Assembly: GCF_041240605.1 (NCBI RefSeq)
Contig: NZ_CP162487.1
Location: 1,681,001-1,745,000, forward strand
From: Xanthomonas sp. DAR 80977
Lineage (GTDB): Bacteria; Pseudomonadota; Gammaproteobacteria; Xanthomonadales; Xanthomonadaceae
Direction of reading: 5' to 3'
Length of the DNA stretch: 64,000 nt
Below are positions 1-10,005 of the stretch, in pieces (position 1 is the stretch's first letter; each line of letters opens with the position of its first letter). The notes beneath the pieces are model-generated. The model did not search any database and was not told where the DNA came from. It saw nothing but the letters and a program-made list of their open reading frames with translations. A program made the translations under genes and the position numbers.

Positions 1-829
1 CCGTCCTGGTACACGGCATTGACGAACACCACCAGCGTCGCCACCAGCACGATCAGGATCTTGGCCGCGGCGCGGGTCTCCCACAGCGGCTGCAGCCCGG
101 TGAACGGCAGGCTCAGCGCGAACAGCACCGCCACGAACGCCAGCAGCGGCAGCAGCCCGGTGCAGATCGCGAACAGGATCTGCCGCATCACCTGCACCGC
201 GCGCTGCTGGGTGCGGCCGATCAGCAGGCCCAGGCCGAACATGGTGCCGGTGGCGAGGTAGGCGAAGGCGGTCTGGCGGAACAGCTCGCGGAAGAAATCC
301 AGCTTCACCAGCGCGAACAGCGCGCCCCACAGCCACAGCACCAGCCAGCAGATGCCGACGAACAGCCCGGCCAGCGCCAGGGTCAGCGCGTTCTGCCAGG
401 CATGCTCGAACAGCTCGCGATACGGCGCCTGCCACTGCCCGTGCTGCAGCCGGCACTGCAGCCACGGCAGCAGCACGAACATGCCCAGCGCGACGGCCAT
501 GCCGAACGGGGCCAGCACCTCCGCGCTGCGCAACCCGGGCGCGCCGGTGGCGCTCCACGCCGCCCAGGCCGACAGCGCCGCCACCAGCATCGCCAGCGCG
601 ATCACGTGCTGCCACAGGCGCAGATCGTTCAGGCGCCGCACCGACAGCAGGGTCAGCGTCGGCACGGTCAGCACCAGGGTGTACCAGCACACCCGGCCGC
701 CCAGCGCCGCGAACGGCCACAGGCCGGTCTCGGCGCCACGCTGGGCCAGGTACATCAGCGCGCCCTGCAGCAGCGCCACCAGGACGATGAAGGCGCGGGT
801 GCGGCGCGGCAGGTCGGGGGCGGTTTCCA
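1..829 (-). CDS. DUF4153 family membrane protein (3' end outside window)
   Basis: Reading the minus strand from the ATG at 829 gives an open frame running off the left edge, so only about the first 276 residues are present. It starts METAPDLPRRTRAFIV and is dominated by hydrophobic stretches: around residues 13-33, 43-60, 72-92, 107-125, 150-175, 195-212 and 225-245. Multi-spanning character and composition fit the DUF4153 family, inner-membrane proteins of unknown role. It is divergent from algH, with about 107 bases between starts. The family call rests on recalled resemblance; no catalytic motif is visible. Confidence 0.75.
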
Positions 830-936
830 TGCGGGACAGCATCCTTGGCGGCGCGGCAGCGCGCGATCGGGCCGATTATGGCAGCCCGGTCCGGCCGGGC
901 GCAGCGCCGGCGCGGGAGGGACGATAGAATGGGGCC

Positions 937-1503
937 ATGTCCGCTTTGCCTACCCCCCTGGCCAACCAACTGCTGATCGCGCTGCCGGCGCTGTCCGATC
1001 CCAACTTCGCGCGCGGCGTGGCCCTGATCTGCCAGCACGACGAGAACGGCGCGATGGGCGTGCTGGTCAACCGCGCCTCCGAATACACGCTCGGCGAAGT
1101 GCTCGAGCAGATGGGCATCGACACCATTGACGCCACGCTGCGCGAGCAGGTGGTGCTCAGCGGCGGCCCGGTGCACCCGGAGCGCGGCTTCGTGATCCAC
1201 GACGGCGAGCGCGCCTGGGATTCGAGCCTGGCGTTCGGCGATGGCCTGTTCCTGACCACCTCGCGCGACGTGCTCGAAGCGATGGCGCGCGGCGACGGCC
1301 CGCGCAACGCGGTGGTCGCGCTGGGCTGCGCCGGCTGGGGCGCCGGCCAGCTCGAATACGAGCTGGGCGAGAACAGCTGGCTGACCGCGCCGGCCGATGC
1401 CGAACTGCTGTTCGAGCTGCCGCTGGAACGGCGCTGGCAGACCGCGGCCGGCCGCATCGGCGTGGACCTGTTCCGCCTCACCGACTACAGCGGGCATGCC
1501 TGA
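937..1503 (+). CDS. algH: YqgE/AlgH family protein
   Basis: A 188-residue protein of the UPF0301 (YqgE/AlgH) family, usual length about 185-190. Family hallmarks are [17 protein letters not shown] near the start, then MGVLVNR and [15 protein letters not shown] in the middle, and [11 protein letters not shown] in the C-terminal third. AlgH was named for an effect on alginate synthesis in Pseudomonas, but its biochemistry is unsettled. A purine-rich GGGAGGGA lies about 15 bases before the ATG. It overlaps ruvX by 8 bases, an arrangement common in gammaproteobacteria that implies co-transcription. Confidence 0.93.
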   Translation: MSALPTPLANQLLIALPALSDPNFARGVALICQHDENGAMGVLVNRASEYTLGEVLEQMGIDTIDATLREQVVLSGGPVHPERGFVIHDGERAWDSSLAFGDGLFLTTSRDVLEAMARGDGPRNAVVALGCAGWGAGQLEYELGENSWLTAPADAELLFELPLERRWQTAAGRIGVDLFRLTDYSGHA

Positions 1504-1993
1504 GCCCGGCGCACCCGCTGCGGACACCGCCACTGCCGGCACGATCCGCCGCGACGGCACCGTGCTCGGCTTCGACGTCGGCAACCGCCGCATCGGCGTG
1601 GCCGTGGGCAGCAGCTTCGGCAGCGGCGCGCGCGCGCTGGCGGTGGTCGACGTGCATGCGCAGGGGCCGGACTGGCCGGCGCTGGACCGGCTGCATGCCG
1701 AGTGGCGCCCGCACGGCCTGGTGGTCGGCGATCCGCTGACCCTCGACGGCGCCGACCAACCCAACCGCAAGCGCGCGCATGCCTTCGCCCGCGAACTCGG
1801 CGCACGCTACCGGTTGCCGGTGGTGCTGGTCGACGAGCGTTCCAGTTCGGTCGAGGCGGCCAAGCGTTTCGCCGTGGACCGCGCCGCCGGGCGCAAGCGC
1901 CGCCGCGACGCCGCCGCGCTGGACGCGGTCGCCGCCGCGGTGATCATCGAGCGCTGGCTGGCCGCGCCCGACGACGCCACCCCCATTTCCTGA
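1496..1993 (+). CDS. ruvX: Putative pre-16S rRNA nuclease / Holliday junction resolvase-like RuvX (YqgF)
   Basis: A 165-residue RNase H-fold protein of the YqgF/RuvX family, implicated in 16S rRNA 5'-end maturation. Motifs are [14 protein letters not shown] near residue 24 (first acidic residue), [10 protein letters not shown] in the middle, VDERSSS, and a C-terminal [18 protein letters not shown] carrying the last acidic residue. The start is set at the ATG inside the algH stop region (8-base overlap). An in-frame ATG farther upstream at 1397 lies wholly inside algH and would add a meaningless extension. pyrB follows after about 20 bases. Confidence 0.92.
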   Translation: MPEPGAPAADTATAGTIRRDGTVLGFDVGNRRIGVAVGSSFGSGARALAVVDVHAQGPDWPALDRLHAEWRPHGLVVGDPLTLDGADQPNRKRAHAFARELGARYRLPVVLVDERSSSVEAAKRFAVDRAAGRKRRRDAAALDAVAAAVIIERWLAAPDDATPIS

Positions 1994-2012
1994 TTCCCTT
2001 CCCGGACCCGCC

Positions 2013-2960
2013 ATGACTGACTCGCAACTCGATTCGAACGGGCGCCTGCGCCACCTGCTGACCCTGGAAGGCCTGCCGCGCGCGACCTTGCTGCAACTGC
2101 TGGACCGCGCCGGGCAGATCCGCGACGCGGCGGTGGGCCGGGTCGGCAAGCGCAACGTGCTGGCCGGCACCGCGGTGTGCACGCTGTTCTTCGAGCCGTC
2201 CACGCGCACCCGCAGCTCGTTCCAGCTGGCCGCGCAGCGGCTCGGCGCGGACGTGCTGAACTTCGACGCCTCGACCTCGTCCACGCGCAAGGGCGAGACC
2301 GCGCGCGACACGCTGAAGAACCTGGAAGCGATGGGCGTGCGCGGCTTCGTCGTGCGCCATCCCGAGGACGGCGCGGTCGAGCGCCTGGCCGAAGCGGCCG
2401 GCGAGGGCACCGCGCTGATCAACGCCGGCGACGGCCGCAGCGCGCATCCCACCCAGGGCCTGCTCGACATGCTGACCCTGCGCCACGCCAAGGGCGGCGA
2501 CTTCTCCAGGCTCAAGCTGGTCATCGTCGGCGACGTCAAGCACTCGCGCGTGGCGCGCTCGGACCTGCACGCGCTGCGCACGCTCGGCGCCGGCGAAGTG
2601 CGCGTGTGCGGGCCGCAGGCGCTGTTGCCCGACGACGGCACCCTGGACGGCTGCGTGGTCGGCGACGACTTCGACGCCATGCTCGACGGCGTGGACGCGG
2701 TGATGATGCTGCGCCTGCAGCGCGAGCGCATGGAGGAAGGCCTGGTGTCCTCGCTGGAGGGCTACCACGCGCAGTACGGCCTCACCGCCGAACGCCTGCG
2801 CCGCGCCGCGCCGGGCGCGGTGGTGCTGCACCCGGGCCCGATCAACCGCGGCGTGGAGATCACCGACGAGGTCGCCGACGGCGCGCAGTCGTGCATCCTG
2901 CGCCAGGTCGCCAACGGCGTGGCGGTGCGCATGGCGGTGCTGGAGACCCTGTTGGGGTGA
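2013..2960 (+). CDS. pyrB: Aspartate carbamoyltransferase, catalytic chain
   Basis: A 315-residue ATCase catalytic subunit that condenses carbamoyl phosphate with aspartate in pyrimidine synthesis. The carbamoyl-phosphate loop FFEPSTRTRSSF sits near residues 57-68, followed by the STRKGE loop; HPTQGLLDM and the late HPGPINRGVE are the other family signatures. Length is normal for the family (about 310). No regulatory chain (pyrI) or pyrC follows within the window. A 28-bp-stem palindrome begins 27 bases after the stop and probably serves as its transcript end. Confidence 0.97.
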   Translation: MTDSQLDSNGRLRHLLTLEGLPRATLLQLLDRAGQIRDAAVGRVGKRNVLAGTAVCTLFFEPSTRTRSSFQLAAQRLGADVLNFDASTSSTRKGETARDTLKNLEAMGVRGFVVRHPEDGAVERLAEAAGEGTALINAGDGRSAHPTQGLLDMLTLRHAKGGDFSRLKLVIVGDVKHSRVARSDLHALRTLGAGEVRVCGPQALLPDDGTLDGCVVGDDFDAMLDGVDAVMMLRLQRERMEEGLVSSLEGYHAQYGLTAERLRRAAPGAVVLHPGPINRGVEITDEVADGAQSCILRQVANGVAVRMAVLETLLG

Positions 2961-2987
2961 GCGCGAGCGGGTGACCGCGCTGGAGCT

Positions 2988-3055
2988 TGTGGGAGCGGCT
3001 TCAGTCGCGACGGGCTTTCTTGATAAGGCCCGTCGCGACTGAAGTCGCTCCCACA
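2988..3055. repeat. REP-type palindrome, copy 1
   Basis: Arms at 2988-3015 and 3028-3055 are 28 bases long with one mismatch and a 12-base loop. They are built on TGTGGGAGCGGCTTCAG, a palindromic core found at two other places in this window. It lies between pyrB and the M1 peptidase and could also terminate pyrB transcription, although no T-run follows. Confidence 0.85.
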
Positions 3056-3148
3056 CGAAACTTCGGCGCTGCGGATGGCCGACCGGCACATCCGCGCCAC
3101 GCCGTTTCGGCCTACCATCGGGGGCGATCCTCCCCACGGACGCCCCAC

Positions 3149-5152
3149 ATGATCCATCCCTTGCGCCGCGCCGGTTTCGCCGCGGCTTGCGTTTCCCTCG
3201 TCGGCGTCGCCCAGGCCGCTGCCGCCGCGCCGGCCGCCGCCGCCCCCGCCAGCGGCTACGATCCGCTGGCCCTGTTCGCGCCCCTGCAGCTGCCGCAGCC
3301 GGCCACCGCCTATCGCAGCGGCGGCGGCGTGCCCGGCCCGCTGTACTGGCAGAACCGCGCCGACTACGACCTGCACGCCAGCATCGATCCGGCCACGCAC
3401 ACGCTCAGCGGCCAGGAGACCATCACCTACAGCAACCGCAGCCCGGACACGCTGGACGTGCTGTGGCTGCAACTGGACCAGAACATCTACCGCGCCGATG
3501 CGCGTGCCCGCGGCGTGCGCCCGGCGCGGGCGGAGCGCCCGCCGTCGCCGTCCAGCGACGGCTACCGCATCGCCAAGGTGGAAGTGGAGCAGGGCGGCAA
3601 GCGCGTGCCAGTGACTTTCCTGGTCGACGACACGCGCATGCGCGTGGACCTGCCGCAGCCGCTGGCCGGCGGCGGCAAGGCGCTGAAGCTGCATATCGAC
3701 TACGCCTACACGGTGCCCGGCACCTGGGGCGGGCGCACCGCGATCACCCCGACCGGCGACGGCGACATCTACGAGATCGCGCAGTGGTATCCGCGCATGG
3801 CGGTGTACGACGACCAGCGCGGCTGGGACACGCAGCCCTACCTGGGCGCGGAGTTCTACCTGGAATACGGCGACTTCGACTACGCGGTGACGGTGCCGTG
3901 GAACTACCTGGTCGCCGGGTCCGGCGAACTGGTCAACCCGGCGCAGGTGCTCACCGCCACGCAACGCCAGCGCCTGGCCCAGGCCGCGGCCAGCGACCGC
4001 ACCGTGGCGATCCGCAGCGCCGCCGAAATCGGCGATGCGGCCAGCCGGCCGACCGCCAGCGGCACCCAGACCTGGCGCTTCCACATGGCGCATAGCCGCG
4101 ACGTGGCCTTCGCCGCCTCGCCGGCCTTCGTCTGGGACGCCGCGCGCATCAACCTGCCCGAGGGCAAGCATGCGCTGGCGATGTCGGTGTATCCGCGCGA
4201 AGGCGTCGGCGCCGACAAGTGGGACCGCTCCACCGAGTTCGTCAAGGCGTCGATCGAGCATTTCTCGCAGTGGTACCCGTACCCGTGGCCGGCGGCGGTG
4301 AACCTGGGCGGCCACGGCGCCGGCATGGAGTATCCCGGCATCGTGTTCGACGACATGCACGACGGCGGCAAGGACCTGTTCTGGATCACCGCGCACGAAC
4401 TGGGCCACGGCTGGTTCCCGATGATCGTCGGCTCCAACGAGCGCCGCTACGCGTTCATGGACGAGGGCTTCAACACCTTCATCGACGTCTACGCCTCCGA
4501 TGCGGTCAACCACGGCGAATTCGCGCCCAAGCGCGACAGCGAGTACGCGCCGAAAGGCGGCAACCCGGTCGACGAGATCCTGCCGCTGCTGGCCGATGCG
4601 CAGGCGCCGAACCTGCTCGACCGCGCCGACGCCACCAGCGAGACCTACCGGCATCCGCTGACCTACTTCAAGGGTGCGCTGGGCCTGGTGCTGCTGCGCG
4701 AACAGATCCTCGGCCCGGCGCGCTTCGATCCGGCGTTCCGCAAGTACATCGCCACCTGGGCGTACAGGCACCCGACCCCGTCGGATTTCTTCCGGCTGAT
4801 GGAAAGCGAGTCCGGCGAAGACCTGTCGTGGTGGTGGCGCGGCTGGTACCTCAACAACTGGCAGCTGGACATGGGCGTGCGCGCGGCCAGCTATGTCGAG
4901 CACGACCCGGCCAAGGGCCTGCTGGTGACCCTGCAGAGCAGGCAGAAGCTGGTGATGCCGGCGACCTTGCGCATCGACTTCGCCGACGGCAGCCACCTCG
5001 ACCAGCGCGTGCCGGTGGAGACCTGGATCCAGCAGACCCAGCCGCAGATCCGCGTGCCGAGCACGCGCAAGGTGCTGCACGTGACCCTGGACCCCGAGCA
5101 CAAACTGCCCGACGCCGATCGCGGCGACAACCAGTTCGATGCGGTGAGCTGA
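3149..5152 (+). CDS. Secreted M1-family (aminopeptidase N-like) zinc metallopeptidase
   Basis: A 667-residue protein with a probable Sec signal peptide (MIHPLRRAGFAAACVSLVGVAQA). The zinc site HELGH occupies residues 416-420, with the third ligand glutamate at 439 in MDEGFN, the exact HExxH-x18-E spacing of M1 gluzincins. The exopeptidase strand is GAGMEYPG rather than the classic GAMEN, as in periplasmic M1-like peptidases. The ATG at 3149 is chosen because the upstream in-frame stretch runs through the palindrome and the signal peptide begins exactly there. It probably hydrolyses peptides in the periplasm or outside the cell. Confidence 0.9.
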   Translation: MIHPLRRAGFAAACVSLVGVAQAAAAAPAAAAPASGYDPLALFAPLQLPQPATAYRSGGGVPGPLYWQNRADYDLHASIDPATHTLSGQETITYSNRSPDTLDVLWLQLDQNIYRADARARGVRPARAERPPSPSSDGYRIAKVEVEQGGKRVPVTFLVDDTRMRVDLPQPLAGGGKALKLHIDYAYTVPGTWGGRTAITPTGDGDIYEIAQWYPRMAVYDDQRGWDTQPYLGAEFYLEYGDFDYAVTVPWNYLVAGSGELVNPAQVLTATQRQRLAQAAASDRTVAIRSAAEIGDAASRPTASGTQTWRFHMAHSRDVAFAASPAFVWDAARINLPEGKHALAMSVYPREGVGADKWDRSTEFVKASIEHFSQWYPYPWPAAVNLGGHGAGMEYPGIVFDDMHDGGKDLFWITAHELGHGWFPMIVGSNERRYAFMDEGFNTFIDVYASDAVNHGEFAPKRDSEYAPKGGNPVDEILPLLADAQAPNLLDRADATSETYRHPLTYFKGALGLVLLREQILGPARFDPAFRKYIATWAYRHPTPSDFFRLMESESGEDLSWWWRGWYLNNWQLDMGVRAASYVEHDPAKGLLVTLQSRQKLVMPATLRIDFADGSHLDQRVPVETWIQQTQPQIRVPSTRKVLHVTLDPEHKLPDADRGDNQFDAVS

Positions 5153-5393
5153 GCCGCGCGGGATCGGCGGCGCGTGGCGGCCGCATGCCGCTTGCGTCGC
5201 CGTGCCAGCGCGGCGATAGTGCCGCGCCGCACGCGTCCGCGTGCGCCTGCATCCAGGGAGAAGGAGCTTGCCAGCCATTGCCGGCATCGCCGCCGCGACC
5301 GTCCCGTCCAGCAGTGTCGTGCCAGCGGCGGCGACTGCCGCGTTCGCGCTGCGCACGCCGCGCTCGCACGCAGCCACGCCGTCGCGCACCGGC

Positions 5394-6182
5394 GTGTCGC
5401 TGCGTTGGCGTACGCGCGCGCAGCGCATCGCCGCGGCGCTGTGCCTGCTGGCGGCCGCACCGCTGGCCAGCGCCTGGCATCCGCAGTACCCGCCCTGGGC
5501 CGGCGCGCCGCCGGGCGCGGCATGCAAGGTCCAGGCGCTGCAGCCGGCCGATGGCGGCACGGTGAGCTGGGACGGCATCGCGACCTATCGCCATGCCGGG
5601 ATCCGCCTGGAGCTCGATTTCAGCGACACGCCGACGCTGCGGCTGTTCGATGCGCACGGGCGTGCCCTGGCTGAGCCGGTCGCAGCGAACGGCGCGCGGT
5701 TGGGATTCCACGGCGTGGAAACGCTGGATCTCAACCACGACCGGCGGCCGGATTTCGTCGTCACCCTCGGCAGCGGCGGGGTCGGCCTGGCCGGCGGCGA
5801 CGCCTGGCGCCGGGTGATGCTGTCCGATGGCGACCGCTATCGGCCGATCGAGGTGGAGACCCACGAACCCAGCGCCGACGACTACCGCCTGCTGCCGCAG
5901 CGCGCCGGCTGCGGACTGCTGCAACTGGTGCCGGTCTGGGCCGACCCGGCGCTGACCGGCGACCGCAAGCCGCATCTGTTCTGGGTCTACCGCCTGTTGC
6001 GTTTCGAACACGGGCGCGCGGTGTACGCCGATGCGCGCCTGCCCGGATTGCCCAAGTGGATCCTCTACACCGCGCGGCCGCACAACAGCCGCGCCACCAC
6101 GCTGCTCGGATCCGCGCAGAAGCGCGCGGCGTGGGCGGCGCGCGAGCGCGGCAAGGTCACGCCCGCGCCCGCCGATCCGTAG
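5394..6182 (+). CDS. Exported protein of unknown function
   Basis: I do not recognise this gene. The GTG at 5394 gives about 262 residues beginning with a credible signal peptide (SLRWRTRAQRIAAALCLLAA, then PLASA/W). An earlier in-frame GTG at 5241 would put about 50 low-complexity residues before it and is less likely, though AAGGAG at 5261-5266 lies in that stretch. The mature part is soluble; VETLDLNHDRRPDFVV resembles a single FG-GAP/VCBS-like calcium loop. Two cysteines, one near the mature N-terminus and one in RAGCGLLQL, could form a disulphide. Neighbours are secreted enzymes. Confidence 0.65.
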   Translation: MSLRWRTRAQRIAAALCLLAAAPLASAWHPQYPPWAGAPPGAACKVQALQPADGGTVSWDGIATYRHAGIRLELDFSDTPTLRLFDAHGRALAEPVAANGARLGFHGVETLDLNHDRRPDFVVTLGSGGVGLAGGDAWRRVMLSDGDRYRPIEVETHEPSADDYRLLPQRAGCGLLQLVPVWADPALTGDRKPHLFWVYRLLRFEHGRAVYADARLPGLPKWILYTARPHNSRATTLLGSAQKRAAWAARERGKVTPAPADP

Positions 6183-6643
6183 CGTCGCGATCGTCCCGGC
6201 GCCAGTCGGCGACGACGGCCGGCCGACGTCGCCTGCGCCCATCCATGCTGCACGCGCAACATCGGCTGCACGCAGCGCAGGCGCGGCAATGACGCGCGAT
6301 TGTCTCCATCGCCAAGCGCGCGCGCTCGGCAGGTGGCGCCGCGCGGCGTGCCGATGGCGCTGCGTCGCGGTTCTTCGTGGCGTCCGGCATGCCTGCGGCG
6401 TCGCGCGCGATCGCGTTGCGGGCGCCTGTCTGCGGCTGTCGTTGTCTGTCCCCCTCTGTCCGTTCGTGTCCGCTTCGCGTGTCCCGCGCGCCGATCGTAG
6501 GTGCCGATCTAGCTTCGCGATTCGCGCGATTGCACGTGCGCGGGGCCGGGCGAAGACTGCGCCCGGCCCCCACGCCCCGTGCCATCGCCCGTCGCATCCG
6601 CGCCAGGCGCCACGCACTCATCGCTGCAAGATGGGAGAGTCCG
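6183..6643. other. 461-base non-coding region before the pectate lyase gene
   Basis: No convincing gene is visible; open frames here lack start signals and have compositions unlike proteins. It holds a run of TGTCC-type repeats around 6440-6490 and a strong hairpin at 6542-6570. I see no clear CRP/Clp-type TGTGA-N6-TCACA site. Confidence 0.5.
6542..6570. promoter_or_regulatory. Perfect 11-bp hairpin in the pectate lyase leader
   Basis: GGGGCCGGGCG (6542-6552) pairs exactly with CGCCCGGCCCC (6560-6570) across a 7-base loop, ending 73 bases before the pectate lyase ATG. No T-run follows, so it is either a weak terminator for upstream transcription or a structure in the 5' untranslated region. 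Confidence 0.55.
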
Positions 6644-7708
6644 ATGAACACCCAACCGCTCACGCGCACGCTCGCGCTGGTCCTGCTTCTCTGCGCGCCG
6701 CCGGCCATCGCCGGCCCGGTCGGCTATGGCGCCGCCACCACCGGCGGCGGCAACGCGACCCCGATCAACGTCGCCACGATGGAGGCGATGCAGGCCGCGA
6801 TCGACGGCTATTCCGGCAGCGGCGGCCTGGTGTTGAACTACACCGGCCAGTTCAACTTCGCCAGCATCGGCAATGTCTGCACGCAGTGGCAGCTGCCGGC
6901 CAAGACCGTGCAGATCAAGAACAAGAGCAACATCACCATCAAGGGCGCCAACGGCTCGTCGGCGAACTTCGGCCTGTGGGTGGTGGGCAATGCGCACAAC
7001 ATCATCATCCGCAACATGACCATCGGCCTGCTGCCCGGCGGCGAGGACGCCGACTCGATCTCGCTGGAAGGCAACTCCACCGGCGAGCCGTCCAACATCT
7101 GGATCGACCACAACACCCTGTTCGCGTCGCTGACCAAGTGTTCCGGCGCCGGCGATGCCTCCTTCGACGGCGGCATCGACATGAAGAAGGGCGCCCACCA
7201 CGTCACCGTGTCCTACAACTACGTGCACGACTACCAGAAGGTCGCGCTCAACGGCTACAGCGACAACGACACCAAGAACGCCGCCGCGCGCACCACCTAC
7301 CACCACAACCGCTTCGAGAACGTGGAATCGCGGCTGCCGCTGCAACGCCGCGGCCTGAGCCACATCTACAACAACTACTTCAACAACGTGCTCACCTCCG
7401 GCATCAACGTGCGCATGGGCGGGATCGCGCTGATCGAGGCCAACTACTTCGAGAACGTAAAGAACCCGGTCACCTCGCGCGACAGCAGCGAAATCGGCTA
7501 CTGGGACCTGGTCAACAACTACGTCGGCAGCGGCATCACCTGGAGCGTGCCGGACAGCACGAGCAAGCCCTACGCCAACGCCACCACCTGGATCTCGTCG
7601 AAGACGTTCCCGCAGCCGCTGGGCTACGTGTACACCGCGATCCCGGCGGCGCAGGTCAAGGCCAAGGTCATCGCCACCGCCGGCGCGGGCACCAACCTGG
7701 CCGAGTAG
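6644..7708 (+). CDS. Secreted pectate lyase (polysaccharide lyase family 1)
   Basis: A 354-residue pectate lyase that would cleave polygalacturonate by beta-elimination, calcium-dependent in this family. A signal peptide is clear (MNTQPLTRTLALVLLLCA, then PPAIAG). PL1 features include DADSISLEG and IWIDHNTL, the acidic FDGGIDMKKG strand, and RLPLQRRGLSHIYNN at about residues 230-244 with the family's Arg/His/Asn signature. GGGAGA at 6633-6638 is a good ribosome site for the ATG at 6644. Exported probably by Sec and then a type II secretion system. A plant-cell-wall-degrading role fits a plant-associated xanthomonad. Confidence 0.93.
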   Translation: MNTQPLTRTLALVLLLCAPPAIAGPVGYGAATTGGGNATPINVATMEAMQAAIDGYSGSGGLVLNYTGQFNFASIGNVCTQWQLPAKTVQIKNKSNITIKGANGSSANFGLWVVGNAHNIIIRNMTIGLLPGGEDADSISLEGNSTGEPSNIWIDHNTLFASLTKCSGAGDASFDGGIDMKKGAHHVTVSYNYVHDYQKVALNGYSDNDTKNAAARTTYHHNRFENVESRLPLQRRGLSHIYNNYFNNVLTSGINVRMGGIALIEANYFENVKNPVTSRDSSEIGYWDLVNNYVGSGITWSVPDSTSKPYANATTWISSKTFPQPLGYVYTAIPAAQVKAKVIATAGAGTNLAE

Positions 7709-7734
7709 GTGCGCCGGCGGGCGCCGATCGGCCC

Positions 7735-7765
7735 AGCCGATCCCCGCGAGTTGCCGGGATCGGCT
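7735..7765. terminator. Hairpin between convergent pectate lyase and chemoreceptor genes
   Basis: AGCCGATCCC (7735-7744) pairs with GGGATCGGCT (7756-7765) across 11 bases. It lies 27 bases after the pectate lyase stop and 42 bases beyond the chemoreceptor stop, so it could end both transcripts. There is no T-run, so termination is inferred. Confidence 0.5.
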
Positions 7766-7806
7766 GTTGCCGTGGCGATGCCGCGAATCCGCGGGCTCGC
7801 CCGATG

Positions 7807-10005
7807 TCACGCGATCGCGTGTGGGCCGGGATTTGAGCGGCGTGCCGCCAGCGCGCCGACCGTGCCGGAACCGACCGACGTCAGCTTTGTGGGCGCGGTG
7901 GGACGAAGCGGTTGTGCCAGGTCCGCGCGGACCTTGAATGCCGACACCGCGTCGGTCAGCTGTGCGGCCTGCTGCTCCATCGAGCGCGCCGCCGCAGTGG
8001 CTTCTTCGACCAGCGCCGCGTTCTGCTGGGTGGCTTCGTCCATCTGGGTCACGGTCTGGTTGACCTGCTCGATACCGGCGGACTGTTCCTGCGACGCGGC
8101 GGAGATCTCGCCCATGATGTCGGTGACGCGCTGCACCGAGGACACGATTTCCTGCATGGTCTGACCGGCCTGGCCGACCAGGCTCGAGCCCTTGCTGACC
8201 TGGGTGACCGACTCGTCGATCAGGCCCTTGATCTCCTTGGCCGCGCTGGCCGAGCGCTGCGCCAGGGTGCGCACTTCCGAGGCGACGACGGCGAAGCCGC
8301 GGCCCTGCTCGCCGGCGCGCGCCGCTTCCACCGCAGCGTTCAAGGCCAGGATATTGGTCTGGAAGGCGATGCCGTCGATGACGCTGATGATGTCGGCGAT
8401 CTTCTTCGAGGAGGTCTCGATGCCGCTCATCGTGGTCACCACCTGGCTCACGACGTCGCCGCCCTGCGAGGCGACCGCGGCGGCGCCGACCGCGAGCTGG
8501 TTGGCCTGGCGCGCATGTTCGGCGTTCTGCTTCACGGTGGAGGTCAGTTCCTCCATCGAGGCGGCGGTTTCCTCCAGGCTCGCGGCCTGCTGTTCGGTGC
8601 GCCGCGACAGGTCGTCATTGCCGTTGGCGATCTCGCTGGAGGCGGTATTGATGTTGCCGGCGGCCAGCTGGATGCGGCCGACGATATCGGCCAACTGCTC
8701 GGTGGTGGCGTTGGCGTCGTCGCGCATCCGCGCGAACACGCCGTGGAAGTCGCCCTGCATGCGCACGGTCAGGTCGCCGGCGGCGATGGCCTGCAGCAGG
8801 GTGGACAGCGCCTGCAGGTTGCCGTCTGCGGTGGACATCAAGGTGTTGAGGCTTTCGACCATGGCGCGGAAGTCGTACTGGAAGCGCTGCGCGTCGCCGC
8901 GCACGCTGAAGTCGCCGGCCGCCGCGGCCGCGGCCAACTGGCCGATCTCGCGATTCATCGCGATCAGGTTGTGCTTGACCGTCTCCATCGTCTCGGTGAG
9001 CACGGCCTTCTCGCCCGGCAGCCGCTCCATGTCTTCGGAAAGATCGCCGACCGCGTAACGGCCCATGATCTGCGCCAGGCGCATCGTCACCGCGATATGC
9101 GAGCCTGCCAGTGCGTTGACGCCGCGCACCATGCGCGCGTACTCGCCGGGGAACGCGCTTTCGTCCATGCGGTAGCCGATCTCGCCCGCGTCGTGGCGGC
9201 GGCCCATGTCCAACTGCGCGGCGATGACGCCCTGCAGGCGGTCGCGGATCAGATACACGGCGCTGGCCAACTGCACGGTCTCGTCTTTGCCGGTCACCTT
9301 GACCTCGACGTCGAGCACTCCGCGCGACAGCTGCTGTACCGCCGTGACTGCCTGTCGAATCGAGCGGGAGATGGCGTTGCCCAGCAACAGCGCAATGGCG
9401 ATGCCGGCTAGCACCGTCAGCACCAGTGCGACCGCGGACAGCGTCATGGCCCGTGCATCCGCCGCCTGCTGCTGTTGATAGCGGGTCTTGGCGGAGGCGC
9501 TCAGGTCGGACCGCAACGCGGCAAGCCCGGCAAACGTGGCGTTGGCGTTGTCCTTGACCTGGGTCCGGTTCACTTCGGCGCCGCCGGCGATGTCGCCGGC
9601 TTCGATCAACGCGACCTGGCGCTGCATGCCCAAGCGCATCCGGCCATAGCTGGCCTTGATTTTCTGCAGTTGCGCCTTGTGCTCCTGCTCGCTCGTCAGC
9701 AAGCGGGTGAGGTCTGCGATGCTGGCTTCGACCTGGCTGAAGTGTTCGTCGTTCTCGTGCTTCCACTGCGCGATCAGCTCGGGCGTGCCGATGGCGATCA
9801 TGCGCAGGATGTTGATGTCGACCCGGGTCAGATGGCCGTCGACATCGCTGGCCAGTGCGGAGCCGACGAAGTCCCGCTGGTAGAGGGTGCCCACGCTTTC
9901 CTTGGAGGTGTGCAGGCTGTTCAGCAGGAACAGACACAGCAGGATGCAGGGGATCAAGGTTCCCACCAATGCCAGCAGGAACTTGTTTTTGATGGTGGAG
10001 AGCAT
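7807..10005 (-). CDS. Methyl-accepting chemotaxis protein, copy 1
   Basis: A 732-residue chemoreceptor. TM1 lies at about residues 9-29 and TM2 within [18 protein letters not shown], flanking a periplasmic four-helix-bundle-type sensor. A HAMP domain and a second HAMP-like repeat ([11 protein letters not shown]) follow, then the signalling hairpin with its [16 protein letters not shown] tip that contacts CheA/CheW. Unlike copy 2 it lacks a C-terminal xWxxF pentapeptide, ending NPGPHAIA. The start at 10005 is preferred because TM1 begins there and GAGG lies 7 bases upstream. A sigma-28-like promoter lies about 245 bases upstream. Ligand unknown. Confidence 0.93.
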   Translation of the reverse strand: MLSTIKNKFLLALVGTLIPCILLCLFLLNSLHTSKESVGTLYQRDFVGSALASDVDGHLTRVDINILRMIAIGTPELIAQWKHENDEHFSQVEASIADLTRLLTSEQEHKAQLQKIKASYGRMRLGMQRQVALIEAGDIAGGAEVNRTQVKDNANATFAGLAALRSDLSASAKTRYQQQQAADARAMTLSAVALVLTVLAGIAIALLLGNAISRSIRQAVTAVQQLSRGVLDVEVKVTGKDETVQLASAVYLIRDRLQGVIAAQLDMGRRHDAGEIGYRMDESAFPGEYARMVRGVNALAGSHIAVTMRLAQIMGRYAVGDLSEDMERLPGEKAVLTETMETVKHNLIAMNREIGQLAAAAAAGDFSVRGDAQRFQYDFRAMVESLNTLMSTADGNLQALSTLLQAIAAGDLTVRMQGDFHGVFARMRDDANATTEQLADIVGRIQLAAGNINTASSEIANGNDDLSRRTEQQAASLEETAASMEELTSTVKQNAEHARQANQLAVGAAAVASQGGDVVSQVVTTMSGIETSSKKIADIISVIDGIAFQTNILALNAAVEAARAGEQGRGFAVVASEVRTLAQRSASAAKEIKGLIDESVTQVSKGSSLVGQAGQTMQEIVSSVQRVTDIMGEISAASQEQSAGIEQVNQTVTQMDEATQQNAALVEEATAAARSMEQQAAQLTDAVSAFKVRADLAQPLRPTAPTKLTSVGSGTVGALAARRSNPGPHAIA

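Noticed and set aside
2762..5578. A minus-strand open frame of about 938 codons opposite the M1 peptidase
   Set aside because: Shadow of the sense gene; composition is unlike proteins and it crosses the palindrome and the pyrB end.
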